A DNA stretch of 64,000 nt, taken from contig NZ_CP095075.1 of assembly GCF_022921115.1 (NCBI RefSeq), forward strand, positions 496,001 to 560,000, given 5' to 3'. A model generated the notes under the pieces. That model was given only the letters and a program-made list of their open reading frames with translations. It was not told where the DNA came from and did no database searches. Each line of letters starts with the position of its first letter. Position 1 is the stretch's first letter. Position numbers and translations under genes: made by a program. Shown here one piece after another: positions 34,754-45,266 of this stretch. This DNA is from Halobacillus amylolyticus (GTDB taxonomy: Bacteria > Bacillota > Bacilli > Bacillales > Halobacillaceae).

Positions 34754-35428
34754 ATGCTACAAAAGATTTATGACTGGGTCGATGAGCGTGTAGACGTCAC
34801 TCCGCTTTGGCGCGATATCGCCGACCACGAAGTGCCTGAGCATGTTAATCCAGCCCATCATTTTTCAGCATTTGTTTATTGTTTTGGCGGTTTGACATTC
34901 TTTATCACGGTTATTCAAATTTTGTCGGGTATGTTTTTAACGATGTATTACGTGCCTGATATCGAAAATGCCTGGAAGTCCGTTTATTATTTACAAAAAG
35001 AAGTAGCTTACGGACAAATCGTACGTGGAATGCACCACTGGGGTGCGAGTCTTGTTATTGTAATGTTATTTCTACATACATTACGGGTATTCTTCCAAGG
35101 GGCTTATAAGAAGCCGCGTGAACTTAACTGGATTGTTGGTGTGCTATTATTCTTCGTTATGCTTGGACTAGGGTTTACTGGTTACTTGCTTCCATGGGAT
35201 AACAAAGCCTATTTTGCAACACAGGTAGGTCTAGAAATTGCCGCAGCTACACCGTTTATCGGAGATCAAATTAGAACATTACTTGCCGGAGATCCAACCA
35301 TTGTAGGTGCACAAACGTTAACACGTTTCTTTGCAATTCACGTGTTTTTCCTGCCTGCTGCATTATTTGGATTAATGGCTGTTCACTTTATTTTAATCCG
35401 TAAGCAAGGTATTTCCGGTCCACTATAA
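34754..35428 (+). CDS. qcrB: Menaquinol:cytochrome c reductase, cytochrome b subunit
   Basis: A 224-residue cytochrome b6-type subunit with four transmembrane helices. Heme-ligating histidines lie in MHHWGASLVIVMLFLHTLRVF (helix B, about 94-114) and IHVFFLPAALFGLMAVHF (helix D). The N-terminal Cys of FVYCFGG (about 43) matches the site where B. subtilis QcrB covalently carries an extra heme. It begins three bases after qcrA. Confidence 0.95.
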   Translation: MLQKIYDWVDERVDVTPLWRDIADHEVPEHVNPAHHFSAFVYCFGGLTFFITVIQILSGMFLTMYYVPDIENAWKSVYYLQKEVAYGQIVRGMHHWGASLVIVMLFLHTLRVFFQGAYKKPRELNWIVGVLLFFVMLGLGFTGYLLPWDNKAYFATQVGLEIAAATPFIGDQIRTLLAGDPTIVGAQTLTRFFAIHVFFLPAALFGLMAVHFILIRKQGISGPL

Positions 35429-35457
35429 AATGTAAGTGACATAAAGGAGGGAACGCT

Positions 35458-36270
35458 GTGCATAGGGGAAAAGGGATGAAGTTCGTCGGAGATTCACGAA
35501 TTCCTGCTGAACAAAAAGCCAATTTACCAAAAGATTACTCAGAATACCCTGGACGTACGGAAGCGTTTTGGCCTAACTTTCTTCTTAAAGAATGGCTGGT
35601 TGGAGCAGTCTTCTTAATTGGATTTCTAATTTTGACTGCCGCTCATCCTTCACCGCTTGAGCAACAAGCAGATCCAACCAACGCTGGTTACATTCCGTTG
35701 CCTGACTGGTATTTCTTATTTTTATATGAATTCTTAAAGTATCAATACGCAGGCGGAGAATTTATTGTCATCGGTGCGATTGTTATACCTTCACTCGCTT
35801 TTGGTGCACTTCTGTTAGCACCATTTCTTGATCGCGGGCCAGGAAGACGTCCATCGAAGCGTCCAATTGCTGTTAGTCTTATGATGCTTGGTTTCATTGC
35901 TACGTTCTGGTTAACCTATGAGGCTGTTGAACATGCCGACTACGCTTCACGTTCAGAAAAATATGCGGTAAACGTGGAAGCGGTTGAAGCAGAAGTAAAT
36001 ACAGAAGCTCCGGGATATGCCATATATGAACAAAGCTGTATGAGCTGTCACGGAGATCAGTTACAAGGACAGGGTAACTATCCATCATTACTTGATACGC
36101 CTATGTCAGTTGAACAAATAAAAGACATAGCTCGAAATGGTATTGGAGAAATGCCTGCAGGAGTTTTCAATGGAACTGATGAGGAACTTCAACAATTAGC
36201 CGAATTTATTAAAGCTCAAGGTGCCGGCGGAGAAGGTTCCGGTGGAGAAGCATCTGGGGCTGGCGAATAA
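35458..36270 (+). CDS. qcrC: Menaquinol:cytochrome c reductase, subunit IV/cytochrome c fusion
   Basis: A 270-residue protein typical of Bacillus: an N-terminal subunit-IV-like part with three membrane helices (GAVFLIGFLILTAAHP, EFIVIGAIVIPSLAFGALLLAPF, AVSLMMLGFIATFWLTYEAV) and PDWYFLFLYEFLKY (the PxWY quinol-site motif), then a C-terminal cytochrome c domain with heme motif CMSCH (about 197-201) and axial Met in GEMPAG. A glycine-rich tail ends the protein. Start GTG 35458 after AAAGGAGGG. Confidence 0.95.
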   Translation: MHRGKGMKFVGDSRIPAEQKANLPKDYSEYPGRTEAFWPNFLLKEWLVGAVFLIGFLILTAAHPSPLEQQADPTNAGYIPLPDWYFLFLYEFLKYQYAGGEFIVIGAIVIPSLAFGALLLAPFLDRGPGRRPSKRPIAVSLMMLGFIATFWLTYEAVEHADYASRSEKYAVNVEAVEAEVNTEAPGYAIYEQSCMSCHGDQLQGQGNYPSLLDTPMSVEQIKDIARNGIGEMPAGVFNGTDEELQQLAEFIKAQGAGGEGSGGEASGAGE

Positions 36271-36286
36271 TAAATTAATGAAGGTA

Positions 36287-36328
36287 AAATGAACCGTGCT
36301 CATACGAAAGAGCGCGGTTCATTTATTA
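36287..36328 (+). terminator. Terminator or attenuator between qcrC and ypjA
   Basis: 15-bp stem with one G-T (36287-36301 with 36310-36324), weak ATTTATT tail. ypjA starts 18 bases later, so partial read-through would set its expression. Confidence 0.65.
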
Positions 36329-36345
36329 TAGGAGTGCGTAGATAC

Positions 36346-36936
36346 ATGAAAGCGATCATTTCATACATATTAACGAATCGAATTTTTCTTATGCTATTAT
36401 TTCTTGTTAACTTGTTTGGCACAGTTTATGGATATATTTGGTATGAGAGTCAGTTGGCTGTCACCAAACCGATCTTTCTTATTTTTGTTCCAGACAGTCC
36501 GACGGCAAGTTTGTTTTTCACCATCTTTTTAGGCTTTTTCCTATTAAATAAAAATGTGCCCTATATTGAAGCTCTAGCTGTCATTACTCTACTGAAATAT
36601 GGTGTATGGGCTGTTGTGATGAATGGGCTTACTTTCTTAGAATATGGAGCGCTTCCATGGACAAGTTATATGCTCATCATTTCCCACGGGGCTATGGCTA
36701 TCCAAGGGATCCTTTACGGCCCATATTATAAGATTCGTATGCGTCATATTGTGGTGGCTGCCATTTGGACGCTCCATAACGATGTGATTGACTATGTATT
36801 TGGACAAATGCCAGTTTATCCAGCAATAATGGAACATATCAATACGGTTGGTTATTTTACATTTTGGTTAAGTATTTTCTCCATAGCTGTTTGTTACGCT
36901 CTCACCCAGAGAAATCGACAGATCAAATCGGTCTAA
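36346..36936 (+). CDS. ypjA: YpjA-like membrane protein (DUF1405)
   Basis: A 196-residue protein with five to six transmembrane helices and conserved charged/aromatic residues at helix ends (MAIQGILYGPYYKIR, WTLHNDVIDYVFG). It matches DUF1405/YpjA, function unknown, and follows qcrC as in B. subtilis. ATG 36346 follows ATAGGAGTG; the frame stays open upstream through the hairpin but has no SD there. Confidence 0.8.
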   Translation: MKAIISYILTNRIFLMLLFLVNLFGTVYGYIWYESQLAVTKPIFLIFVPDSPTASLFFTIFLGFFLLNKNVPYIEALAVITLLKYGVWAVVMNGLTFLEYGALPWTSYMLIISHGAMAIQGILYGPYYKIRMRHIVVAAIWTLHNDVIDYVFGQMPVYPAIMEHINTVGYFTFWLSIFSIAVCYALTQRNRQIKSV

Positions 36937-36993
36937 ATACTGAATGTCTCTCATATACATTTGATAAGATAGAATTTGAGGGGGACGAGTGTG

Positions 36994-37707
36994 ATGGGAC
37001 GGGCTATTCTCATTTGTTTCGTTGTCAGTTTGAGCCTGTGGATTCCAAGCAATGATCATCATAAGTTCATTCATGCTGAACAAAATACATGGAGTTCATT
37101 CACTGAACAATACCGTCACTTATTCCATGACGAAAAATACGAACTGGCGAATAGGATGTTGAATAATCGGCAAAAGGAAATGGAACAATATATTAGTACT
37201 TTATCTTATCAGCACCAAGAAACGTTTAACAAGCTTCTATATCCAATCATCACCATTCAGTCGGACAAGCAAAAAATGGAAGTAGAGAAGTTTTTATCCT
37301 TTATGAATGCTATGGGTAGTGACCACCCTCAAAAATATGCTCGTCAAGAACTTAAGTCCTTACGTAATCAATTAAATCAAACAGATCAAGACAGATCATC
37401 CATTGTTAGTAATTGGAATGCTTTAGTCCCAACTTTACAGTTATATTTCGATCAAGGAGAATTATCAGTCGTCACCAATTCTATGATTGTATTTGGGAAT
37501 AGTGAAACGTTAGCTGCAAAACAAGAAGTAGTTAGACGGTTAGACAAGCTCCTTGAAGATAAACCCTCTGTAATAAGCTATGATGCGTTTATTTGGACTG
37601 CTGCTATTATAGGATGTACTATACTTATTACACTCGTATATGTGGCTGCAAGGAAATATGTTGCAGAGAAAAAAGAAAAAAAGGCAGGCGACAAACTTAA
37701 TAGTTGA
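36994..37707 (+). CDS. ypjB: Sporulation protein YpjB
   Basis: A 237-residue protein with an N-terminal signal segment (about 3-16), an extracytoplasmic helical domain and a C-terminal transmembrane helix (FIWTAAIIGCTILITLVYVA, about 205-224) with a basic tail. This architecture matches YpjB, a protein of SigE-dependent sporulation genes. ATG 36994 and the adjoining GTG 36991 both suit the SD GAGGGGGAC; ATG is preferred. Confidence 0.78.
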   Translation: MGRAILICFVVSLSLWIPSNDHHKFIHAEQNTWSSFTEQYRHLFHDEKYELANRMLNNRQKEMEQYISTLSYQHQETFNKLLYPIITIQSDKQKMEVEKFLSFMNAMGSDHPQKYARQELKSLRNQLNQTDQDRSSIVSNWNALVPTLQLYFDQGELSVVTNSMIVFGNSETLAAKQEVVRRLDKLLEDKPSVISYDAFIWTAAIIGCTILITLVYVAARKYVAEKKEKKAGDKLNS

Positions 37708-37714
37708 TTTTTTA

Positions 37715-37743
37715 TTGAAATTTGACTAAAATTGACCTATAGT
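37715..37743 (+). promoter_or_regulatory. SigA-type promoter of the membrane protease gene
   Basis: TTGAAA (37715-37720), 17-bp spacer, TATAGT (37738-37743), 32 bp before the start codon. Confidence 0.65.
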
Positions 37744-37774
37744 ATAGGATACATCTAAGATGGAGGAGCGAAAC

Positions 37775-38452
37775 ATGATGAGTTTTCTAATATATTTTGC
37801 GATATTACTAATCGTGCCTATCTGGGCTTCATCACGTGTTAAAAAGACATACAAGAAATATTCAAAAGTCCCAACATCCTCATCAATGACGGGGGCAGAA
37901 GTTGCACGTAAAATCCTTGATGATAACGGATTGTTTAATGTTCGTATTGAAGAAGTAAGAGGAATGTTATCCGATCACTATGATCCGCGCTCTAAAGTAA
38001 TCCGCCTCTCATCAGACAATTATCACGGTCGTTCCATGGCCGCATCTGCCGTTTCTGCTCATGAGGTAGGGCATGCGATTCAGGATGCGGAGGAATATGC
38101 TTTTCTTAAATTCCGCAGTGCATTAGTTCCTGTTGCAAGCTTTGGTTCAAATATTTCCATTTTCTTAATTATTGGTGGATTCCTACTTGGCTTCACAGGT
38201 TTAGCGTTAGCTGGGATAATCTTCTTCGCTGCAGCCGTGTTGTTCCAGTTCATTACTTTACCAGTTGAATTTGATGCTTCAAATAGAGCCATGGGACAGC
38301 TTGTATCCACTGGAATCATAAGGAATGATGAAGAACGCAAAACGAAAAAAGTTCTTAATGCAGCCGCTATGACGTATGTAGCAGGTGCTCTCGTAGCCTT
38401 GGCTGAATTACTAAGATTTGTGTTTATGTTTGTAGGGATGAATGAAGAGTAA
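37775..38452 (+). CDS. Membrane zinc metallopeptidase, YugP type
   Basis: A 225-residue protein with a leading membrane helix, the zinc motif HEVGHAIQ (about 91-98) and three further C-terminal helices. The pattern SAHEVGHAIQDAEEY and then EFDASNRAMG is typical of the YugP-type Zn-peptidase family; the substrate is unknown. ATG 37775 follows GGAGGAGC and is followed at once by a second ATG. In its own unit with promoter and terminator. Confidence 0.85.
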   Translation: MMSFLIYFAILLIVPIWASSRVKKTYKKYSKVPTSSSMTGAEVARKILDDNGLFNVRIEEVRGMLSDHYDPRSKVIRLSSDNYHGRSMAASAVSAHEVGHAIQDAEEYAFLKFRSALVPVASFGSNISIFLIIGGFLLGFTGLALAGIIFFAAAVLFQFITLPVEFDASNRAMGQLVSTGIIRNDEERKTKKVLNAAAMTYVAGALVALAELLRFVFMFVGMNEE

Positions 38453-38474
38453 TTTGAACTATACGAAATAATAC

Positions 38475-38513
38475 AAACCCCATTGTTCTTGAAAAAGGAC
38501 AATGGGGTTTTCT
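38475..38513. terminator. Terminator between protease gene and ypjC
   Basis: 16-bp stem with one G-T pair (38475-38490 with 38495-38510) and GAAA loop; T and A tracts on either side let it serve both convergent genes. Confidence 0.85.
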
Positions 38514-38545
38514 GCATGAGGTGTGGCTAATTCGACACACCTGTC

Positions 38546-39421
38546 TTAGTCTTGTAGTGGATTTTTGTTTTCATCTAATGTGAACCCTTCGCCTATTACA
38601 TCATAAACGTGACTAACAGCAACAAAGGCATGTGGGTCAATTTTGTTAATAATCGCTTTCAATCGGACAATTTCATTTTTCCCGATTACGCAATAAAGGA
38701 CATCTCTTTTCGAGCCGGTAAACGAACCCTTCCCTTCTAATACTGTGACTCCTCGATCCATTTCCTGGTTGATTACTATAGAAATCTGATCACTTTGTTC
38801 AGAAATGATCGTTGCCCCCCTTGCAGCATAAGCACCCTCTTGAATAAAGTCGATTACTTTTGCTCCAATGAATACTGCGACTAAGGTGTACATCCCTTTT
38901 ATAGGATTTAAATAAGTAACAATTGAGGTGAAAATAACGATCGCATCAAACACAAACATAGCACGGCCCATACTCCAACCCAAATATTTATGGATGAGTC
39001 TTGCAATAATATCAACCCCGCCTGTTGTCCCTCCATATCGAAAAATAATCCCTAAGCCCACACCGGCGAATACGCCGGCAAATAAGGAAGCTAATGTTAA
39101 GTCTGAGGCCAAATCAATCTCAATGAGAAATAGTTGTGATAAATAAATGAATATAGATACAGCGACAATCCCTATTAAAGAATAGAAAAAAGTATTGCGT
39201 CCAAGTACCCTCCATCCGATAATAAGAACAGGGATGTTAAGAATGATATTCATCAGTGCTGGATCCCAATTAAATAAATAGAGAAACAATAAGGTGATCC
39301 CTGTAAATCCACCTTCACCTAATCCATTTTGAATGTTAAAGTGGACAAGTCCAAATGAAAAGATGGCTGAACCTACTAATATGAACAAAATATTTTTTAC
39401 TTTTAAACCGAAAAGATTCAT
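38546..39421 (-). CDS. ypjC: YitT-family membrane protein (YpjC)
   Basis: A 291-residue protein with five to six transmembrane helices in the YitT_membrane domain (about 5-210) and a C-terminal DUF2179 domain (about 215-280, RGVTVLEGKGSFTGSKRDVLYCVI). A transport role is often guessed; none is proven. Start ATG 39421 follows TGGAGGTC on the minus strand; the in-frame TTG 39436 is in the SD. It points away from ypjD. Confidence 0.85.
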   Translation of the reverse strand: MNLFGLKVKNILFILVGSAIFSFGLVHFNIQNGLGEGGFTGITLLFLYLFNWDPALMNIILNIPVLIIGWRVLGRNTFFYSLIGIVAVSIFIYLSQLFLIEIDLASDLTLASLFAGVFAGVGLGIIFRYGGTTGGVDIIARLIHKYLGWSMGRAMFVFDAIVIFTSIVTYLNPIKGMYTLVAVFIGAKVIDFIQEGAYAARGATIISEQSDQISIVINQEMDRGVTVLEGKGSFTGSKRDVLYCVIGKNEIVRLKAIINKIDPHAFVAVSHVYDVIGEGFTLDENKNPLQD

Positions 39422-39457
39422 ATGCTTGACCTCCAAAATAAGTTACACACGACTTAT

Positions 39458-39486
39458 ATTATAAAGAAATGATTTCCATGCTACAA
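39458..39486 (-). promoter_or_regulatory. SigA-type promoter of ypjC
   Basis: On the minus strand TTGTAG (39486-39481), 17-bp spacer, perfect TATAAT (39463-39458), 37 bp from the start codon. Confidence 0.7.
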
Positions 39487-39574
39487 TGGATTAAAGTTTA
39501 ATAATTTGTCAAATGCCGCCCTTTTGGCTACCATTTAGTAAGGAGTGCCAGATCAAGTAAAGGAGCGTTTTACT

Positions 39575-39922
39575 ATGACCTATACGACAGAAGAGATTCA
39601 AAAGCGTGTAGATAATTACATATCACAATTTAAAGAAGGTTATTTTTCCCCACTCGCTTTGCAAGCTCGGTTGACAGAGGAAGTCGGCGAGATGGCTAGG
39701 GAAATTAATCATCGATATGGTGAGAAGAAAAAGAAATCGTCAGAGCAGGACAAGGCTTTAGAAGAAGAACTTGGTGATGTAATATTTGTGCTTACTTGTT
39801 TTGCTAATTCTTTAAATATGGATTTATCCAAAGCATTTGAAAGGTCTATGAGTAAAATCGAAACACGTGATAAAGACCGTTGGACACGTAAAGAAGGAGA
39901 GACAAACCATGACTCAAATTAA
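39575..39922 (+). CDS. ypjD: MazG-like nucleotide pyrophosphohydrolase (YpjD)
   Basis: A 115-residue MazG-type NTP pyrophosphohydrolase. The metal-binding pattern EEVGEMARE (about 35-43) and [11 protein letters not shown] (about 62-72) gives the EExxE...ExxD set. It probably hydrolyses non-canonical or excess nucleotides. ATG 39575 follows AAAGGAGCG. Its last 14 bases overlap dapB. Confidence 0.88.
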   Translation: MTYTTEEIQKRVDNYISQFKEGYFSPLALQARLTEEVGEMAREINHRYGEKKKKSSEQDKALEEELGDVIFVLTCFANSLNMDLSKAFERSMSKIETRDKDRWTRKEGETNHDSN

Positions 39923-40709
39923 AATGATTGTTGCTGGACCAAGAGGGAAAATGGGACAGGAAGCCCTTAGAATGATTGAAAAGGAAGATAAGTTTAAGCT
40001 TGTGGCTTGCATTGATCGGAAACATGGTGGCAGCAAGGTTAAAGATGTTTCAGGGTTGCCCGCCTCAGATGCCGTGATTTATACAGATGCTGAGCAATGT
40101 CTCAGTGAAGTAGAGGCTGACGTACTCGTCGATTTAACGACACCTGAATTTGGTTACAAACATACGAAGCTTGCACTCGAAAATGGGGTGCGCCCCGTTG
40201 TTGGAACCACAGGTTTTACTGAAGAACAAATGGTGGAACTCACAAATCTGGCCGAAACCAAAAAGCTTGGTGCTGTCATTGCTCCGAACTTTGCAGTAGG
40301 TGCCGTCTTAATGATGCAATTTTCTAAATGGGCTGCCAAGCACTTTCAAGATGTAGAAATTATTGAGAAGCATCATGATCAAAAGCTTGATGCTCCTTCA
40401 GGTACAGCTGTTAAAACAGCTGAGTTAATAAAAGAAGAACGCGAGTCACACCCTCAAGGTCACACAGATGAAAAAGAGACTTTAGAAGGTGCGAGAGGTG
40501 CGGACGTTGACGGAATGAAAATTCATAGTGTAAGACTCCCAGGTCTTGTCGCTCATCAGGAAGTAGTTTTCGGCGGCCTTGGTCAAACGCTTACGATCAA
40601 ACATGATTCCCATCATCGTGAATCGTTTATGTCTGGAGTCAACCTTGCTGCTACAGAAGTTATGGAGATAGATGTGCTTGTTTACGGGCTTGAACATTTG
40701 CTCGACTAA
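39909..40709 (+). CDS. dapB: 4-hydroxy-tetrahydrodipicolinate reductase
   Basis: A 266-residue enzyme of the lysine and diaminopimelate pathway, which also supplies dipicolinate for spores. The nucleotide-binding [11 protein letters not shown] is at 11-21, the catalytic [15 protein letters not shown] is near 153-167. ATG 39909 overlaps the end of ypjD and follows AGAAGGAGAG. First of the tightly packed run to panD. Confidence 0.95.
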   Translation: MTQIKMIVAGPRGKMGQEALRMIEKEDKFKLVACIDRKHGGSKVKDVSGLPASDAVIYTDAEQCLSEVEADVLVDLTTPEFGYKHTKLALENGVRPVVGTTGFTEEQMVELTNLAETKKLGAVIAPNFAVGAVLMMQFSKWAAKHFQDVEIIEKHHDQKLDAPSGTAVKTAELIKEERESHPQGHTDEKETLEGARGADVDGMKIHSVRLPGLVAHQEVVFGGLGQTLTIKHDSHHRESFMSGVNLAATEVMEIDVLVYGLEHLLD

Positions 40710-40724
40710 GAGGAGGGGACTCGA

Positions 40725-41141
40725 ATGAATATTGCTTTAATTGCACATGATGAGAAGAAACAAGAGATTATCCATTTTGCGACAGCGTACAAACATATCT
40801 TAGAAAAACACGAATTATTTGCTACAGGAACAACTGGCAAAAAGATTTCTGAAGCTTCTGGTTTAGATGTTTTTAGATTTCAGTCTGGACCCGTTGGCGG
40901 TGATCAGCAAATAGGTGCAAAAATTGCCCAGGATGAAATGGATATGGTCATCTTCTTTCGCGACCCCTTAACAGCACAGCCACATGAACCAGATGTAAGT
41001 GCGTTGCTCCGTATATGTGACGTCCATCGGATTCCTCTTGCTACAAATTTGGCTAGTGCAGAAATATTCATTCGCGGTTTAGAGCGAGGCGATTTCGAAT
41101 GGCGTGAGATTATCAAGGAAAAGTTAGCGAAGAAAGATTAG
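40725..41141 (+). CDS. mgsA: Methylglyoxal synthase
   Basis: A 138-residue enzyme converting dihydroxyacetone phosphate to methylglyoxal and phosphate, a bypass when sugar phosphates build up. [12 protein letters not shown] (3-14), ATGTTGKKI (about 35-43), [12 protein letters not shown] (about 54-65) and [14 protein letters not shown] (about 78-91) are family signatures. B. subtilis has the deacetylase gene bshB1 right after it; here bshA follows at ten bases. Confidence 0.95.
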   Translation: MNIALIAHDEKKQEIIHFATAYKHILEKHELFATGTTGKKISEASGLDVFRFQSGPVGGDQQIGAKIAQDEMDMVIFFRDPLTAQPHEPDVSALLRICDVHRIPLATNLASAEIFIRGLERGDFEWREIIKEKLAKKD

Positions 41142-41151
41142 GTGTGGTGAA

Positions 41152-42279
41152 ATGTCAAAAATCGGAATAACCTGCTATCCCACAGTGGGAGGATCAGGTG
41201 TTATAGCGACTGAACTCGGGAAGATTTTAGCTGAAAAGGGACATGAGATTCATTTTATTACATCACAGGTCCCTTTTCGATTAAATCGTATTTATCCAAA
41301 TATTTACTATCATGAAGTAGAGGTAAGCAATTATCCGGTATTTCAACACCCTCCTTATGACCTAGCTCTTGCCAATAAGATGGCAGAAGTGATTAATCGG
41401 GAAGAGCTCGACATCCTGCATGTCCATTATGCTATGCCTCATGCTGTCTTAGCAATCTTAGCAAAGCAAATGTCCGAGCGGGATGTGAAAATCGTCACTA
41501 CACTTCATGGTACAGACATAACCGTGCTTGGCATTGACTCAAGTTTAAAGCAAATGATTAAATTTGGTATTGAGAAATCCGATCGAGTTACTGCTGTTTC
41601 CCACAGTTTAGTCAAACAAACACAATATATGCTGGAAACGGAAAAGGACATGGATGTCATTTACAATTTTGTTGATGAGCGGGAATATTTTCGCAAACCC
41701 AATAACGAGTTAAAACACCAGTACAATATCCAGGATACTGAAAAAGTATTAATTCACATTTCGAATTTCAGGCAAGTTAAGCGCGTTCCAGATATCATTC
41801 GGGCCTTTGCAGAGATTCATAGGAGTGTACCTTCAAAACTACTCCTTGTTGGAGACGGACCTGAATATTCGGCTTGCTATCAGCTTGTAGAGGATTTAGG
41901 GCTCGGCGATCACGTGCGTTTTCTTGGGAAGCAAGAAAATGTAAGCGAATTGTTTTCCATTTCCGATTTGAAGCTTTTGCTTTCTGAAAAGGAAAGCTTT
42001 GGACTCGTGTTACTTGAGGCAATGGCATGCGGTGTGCCTTGTATTGGCACAAATATAGGCGGTATCCCAGAAGTGATCGAGCATGGGGAAACAGGGTTTA
42101 TTACGGAACTCGGCAATATAAATCAAGTGGTTTATTTTGCAAAACAGCTGTTGACAGATTCCATGATGCATGAAAGTTTTTCAGAACGGGCACAAGAATT
42201 TGTCAATCAAAAATTCTCTTCTTCTGAGATCGTCAAGCAATATGAGGAACTTTATTGTCAGGTGTTGGATGATGAATAA
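41152..42279 (+). CDS. bshA: N-acetyl-alpha-D-glucosaminyl L-malate synthase BshA
   Basis: A 375-residue GT4 glycosyltransferase, first step of bacillithiol synthesis: UDP-GlcNAc plus L-malate. N-terminal [16 protein letters not shown] (about 5-20), then [12 protein letters not shown] and the C-terminal [18 protein letters not shown] (about 280-297) with the nucleotide-sugar EX7E pattern. It matches YpjH in place. The next step enzyme BshB1 is not encoded beside it. The end overlaps the cca start by several bases. Confidence 0.93.
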   Translation: MSKIGITCYPTVGGSGVIATELGKILAEKGHEIHFITSQVPFRLNRIYPNIYYHEVEVSNYPVFQHPPYDLALANKMAEVINREELDILHVHYAMPHAVLAILAKQMSERDVKIVTTLHGTDITVLGIDSSLKQMIKFGIEKSDRVTAVSHSLVKQTQYMLETEKDMDVIYNFVDEREYFRKPNNELKHQYNIQDTEKVLIHISNFRQVKRVPDIIRAFAEIHRSVPSKLLLVGDGPEYSACYQLVEDLGLGDHVRFLGKQENVSELFSISDLKLLLSEKESFGLVLLEAMACGVPCIGTNIGGIPEVIEHGETGFITELGNINQVVYFAKQLLTDSMMHESFSERAQEFVNQKFSSSEIVKQYEELYCQVLDDE

Positions 42280-43474
42280 ACATAAACCATCACTTAAATC
42301 TGCATTTCACCTCTTGTCAGATCTTGAAGATGCCGGTTATGAATCTCATATTGTAGGCGGTGCTGTCCGTGATATTGTTTTAGGCCGTCCAATGGGAGAT
42401 ATAGACATTGCCACTTCGGCAACTCCTCAACAGGTCATGAGTATTTTTAACCACGTCATTCCAATTGGTATAGACCACGGCACTGTGATGGTCCGTTATC
42501 AATCGCATTCCTTTGAGGTGACTACATATCGAACAGAGGATGGTTATACCGATTTTCGACATCCTGATGAGGTGGCATTTGTTAACTCTATACAAGAAGA
42601 CCTATCGCGGCGTGACTTTACGATTAATGCGATGGCTATGAAGCAAAGTGGCGACATCATCGACCCTTTCCAAGGAAAAAAGGATCTTTCAAGGCAGATC
42701 ATTCGGGCGGTGGGTGATGCCCATACGCGGTTTAATGAGGATCCATTACGAATGATGCGTGCGATACGATTTGCTAGTCAGCTTCAATTTGAAGTTACGG
42801 ATGAAGTGAGACAAGCTATCTATAATCAAGCAAGTCTGCTCACTCATATTGCTGTTGAACGTATTACCGTTGAATTTGAAAAGTTGATGGCGGGAGAAGG
42901 TTATCAAAACGGAATACATCTCTGTTATACACTAGGTGTATTTTCATACCTTCCGATTTTTTCAGAGAATAAGTCCTTGCAGATGACGGTGCCTAAACAT
43001 AATTTATTTGGTTTTGCCCAATTGATCACTTATTATCACGAGCAAACTCCTGCCGTTAGCCTTATAAAATGGGTAAAAGACTGGAAGCTGTCGAATCGAG
43101 TGAAAAGGGAAGCGTTTTCTCTCCATTATGCTCTTACAGAATATAAACAGCATGGTCAAGTGACCCTATGGCTTGCCTATCAGCTTCCAGAGCAGCTTAG
43201 CGGCGCTTTCATCCAAGTATTAAAAGCGTTAGGGTATCCTGTTAAGAAGGAAGGGTTTACTGAGGTATCAGCTATGCTGCCTATACATTCAAGAGACGAA
43301 CTATCTTTTCAAGCGAAAGACCTAATTCAATCTTTTCCCAACGTGGCGAAAGGTTCTTGGATTAGTGAAGGGATGAAAAAAATTGAATACGCAGTTGTAA
43401 CTAAACAACTGAGTAATAAATATGAGCATATAAAGGAGTGGGTCGACAAATGGAATCCACCCGCAAGCAATTAA
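42272..43474 (+). CDS. cca: CCA-adding tRNA nucleotidyltransferase
   Basis: A 400-residue class II nucleotidyltransferase that adds the 3' CCA to tRNAs. [22 protein letters not shown] carries the catalytic DxD (about 27-46); [10 protein letters not shown] lies near 111 and [17 protein letters not shown] near 153. Two adjacent ATG codons (42269, 42272) are possible; the second has better spacing from CAGGTG. It overlaps bshA upstream and birA downstream. Confidence 0.95.
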   Translation: MNKHKPSLKSAFHLLSDLEDAGYESHIVGGAVRDIVLGRPMGDIDIATSATPQQVMSIFNHVIPIGIDHGTVMVRYQSHSFEVTTYRTEDGYTDFRHPDEVAFVNSIQEDLSRRDFTINAMAMKQSGDIIDPFQGKKDLSRQIIRAVGDAHTRFNEDPLRMMRAIRFASQLQFEVTDEVRQAIYNQASLLTHIAVERITVEFEKLMAGEGYQNGIHLCYTLGVFSYLPIFSENKSLQMTVPKHNLFGFAQLITYYHEQTPAVSLIKWVKDWKLSNRVKREAFSLHYALTEYKQHGQVTLWLAYQLPEQLSGAFIQVLKALGYPVKKEGFTEVSAMLPIHSRDELSFQAKDLIQSFPNVAKGSWISEGMKKIEYAVVTKQLSNKYEHIKEWVDKWNPPASN

Positions 43475-44445
43475 TTGAACTATTAGATAGTCAACAAGGT
43501 CATATTTCTGGGCAAGATTTGTCTAAACGTTTAAATATTTCAAGAACTGCCGTGTGGAAGCATATGAAGGAACTTGAGAAAGATGGATATGAAATTGAAG
43601 CTGTTCAACGGAAAGGGTACAAGATCATTTCTTCACCAAATAAAGTGAGTGAAAACACACTCCAGTGGGGATTGAATACCGATTGGCTAGGGCATAATCT
43701 TCAGCATTTTGAGGAAGTAACATCTACACAGGAAGTCGTTCATCAGTTAGCTAAACAAGGTAAGCCTCATGGTACGGTTGTGATTGCTGACAAGCAGGTA
43801 CAAGGGAAAGGCCGGATGTCCCGAAATTGGGATTCTCCTAAAGGAAAGGGCATTTGGATGAGTATTTTATTACGTCCTGAACTATTGCCTTATCAGGCCC
43901 CACAACTTACCTTACTAGCAGCTACTGTTTTAGCAGAAGTCATTGCTGAACAGTCATCGATCCTGCCGCAAATTAAGTGGCCAAACGATTTGTTAGTGAA
44001 CCACAAAAAGGTGTCAGGTATTTTAACTGAAATGCAGGCCGAACAAGATCAAATTCAATATGTTGTTCTCGGTATCGGTATTAATGTGAATCAAACTGAA
44101 TCAGACATTCCCGAAGAGTTGCAGCATAAAGCTTCTTCCCTCCAGATTGAATCACAGCAACAATGGTCGATTCAGGGTACCATTCAACGGATACTGCAAC
44201 AATTTGAACGTACATATGATCAATTCATGACTAACGGCTTTAAAGATGTAAAGTTAAAATGGGAACAATTCGGCTATAGGATTGGCGAGGAAGTAACGAT
44301 TTCTACGATGAAAAAGTCGTGGCAGGCAAGGTTAGTGGGCATTGAGCCAGATGGAGCCCTTTTAGCTCGTGATGAAAAGGGTAAAGAAGAAAAGTTATAT
44401 TCAGCTGAAATCCATTGGGGAGAGGGTGGTTATCATGCTAAATAA
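43450..44445 (+). CDS. birA: Biotin-[acetyl-CoA-carboxylase] ligase / repressor BirA
   Basis: A 331-residue bifunctional protein. Residues 1-65 form a winged helix ([28 protein letters not shown]) so it can also repress biotin genes; the ligase domain has [20 protein letters not shown] (about 117-136) and [16 protein letters not shown] (about 179-194). It attaches biotin to AccB. ATG 43450 lies within the end of cca, after AAAGGAGTGGG. Confidence 0.94.
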   Translation: MESTRKQLIELLDSQQGHISGQDLSKRLNISRTAVWKHMKELEKDGYEIEAVQRKGYKIISSPNKVSENTLQWGLNTDWLGHNLQHFEEVTSTQEVVHQLAKQGKPHGTVVIADKQVQGKGRMSRNWDSPKGKGIWMSILLRPELLPYQAPQLTLLAATVLAEVIAEQSSILPQIKWPNDLLVNHKKVSGILTEMQAEQDQIQYVVLGIGINVNQTESDIPEELQHKASSLQIESQQQWSIQGTIQRILQQFERTYDQFMTNGFKDVKLKWEQFGYRIGEEVTISTMKKSWQARLVGIEPDGALLARDEKGKEEKLYSAEIHWGEGGYHAK

Positions 44446-45256
44446 AAATAGTATGATCAAGATGAAGCAAACGAACGATAAAATGACGATGATTACTGCA
44501 TATGATTACCCTTCTGCTAAAATTGCTGAACAAGCAGAAACAGATATGATTTTGGTGGGGGACAGCCTTGGTATGGTTGTGTTAGGTTATGATTCAACCA
44601 TTCCTGTAACGTTAGAGGATATGATTCATCATGGCAAAGCAGTAAGACGAGGAGCAGGAAGTACATTTGTAGTTGTTGATATGCCGTTTATGTCTTATCA
44701 TATCTCCTTAGAAGGCACTCTGAAAAATGCCACACAGCTGTTTCAGGAAACGAATGCTCAAGCATTGAAGCTTGAGGGAGCGGGAGAAGTGCTCGAGGCT
44801 ATCCGACGTTTAACAGGAGGTGGGATCCCTGTTGTTGGACACTTAGGGTTAACCCCTCAGTCAGTTCATGTCCTAGGGGGCTATAAAGTCCAGGGTAAAG
44901 ATGAGAAGGCGGCTAAAAAGTTGTTAGAAGAAGCAAAAGAAGTAGAGCGGGCAGGTGCAATGGCTTTAGTTTTAGAATGCGTTCCGAGACAGCTGGCTAA
45001 ATTAATTTCAGAACAGCTGACGATTCCTACGATCGGGATCGGAGCGGGCGCCGACTGTGATGGTCAGGTCCTCGTCTATCATGATCTCTTAAAATATGGT
45101 GTTGAACGCTTGCCGAAGTTTGTTAAACCCTATTTAAATAGCAGCGAACAAATGGCGGGAGCAGTTCGTCAATACGTGTCAGAAGTAAAGGATGGCCTGT
45201 TTCCACAAGAACAACACACATTCACAATGGATACGGAGTTGCTTCCAAAAGAATAA
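44435..45256 (+). CDS. panB: 3-methyl-2-oxobutanoate hydroxymethyltransferase
   Basis: A 273-residue enzyme making ketopantoate from ketoisovalerate and methylene-[38 protein letters not shown] (about 38-56) and [20 protein letters not shown] (about 132-151) are family signatures. ATG 44435 overlaps the birA stop and follows GGAGAGGG. First of panBCD. Confidence 0.95.
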   Translation: MLNKNSMIKMKQTNDKMTMITAYDYPSAKIAEQAETDMILVGDSLGMVVLGYDSTIPVTLEDMIHHGKAVRRGAGSTFVVVDMPFMSYHISLEGTLKNATQLFQETNAQALKLEGAGEVLEAIRRLTGGGIPVVGHLGLTPQSVHVLGGYKVQGKDEKAAKKLLEEAKEVERAGAMALVLECVPRQLAKLISEQLTIPTIGIGAGADCDGQVLVYHDLLKYGVERLPKFVKPYLNSSEQMAGAVRQYVSEVKDGLFPQEQHTFTMDTELLPKE

Positions 45257-45266
45257 GGAGATTGTT

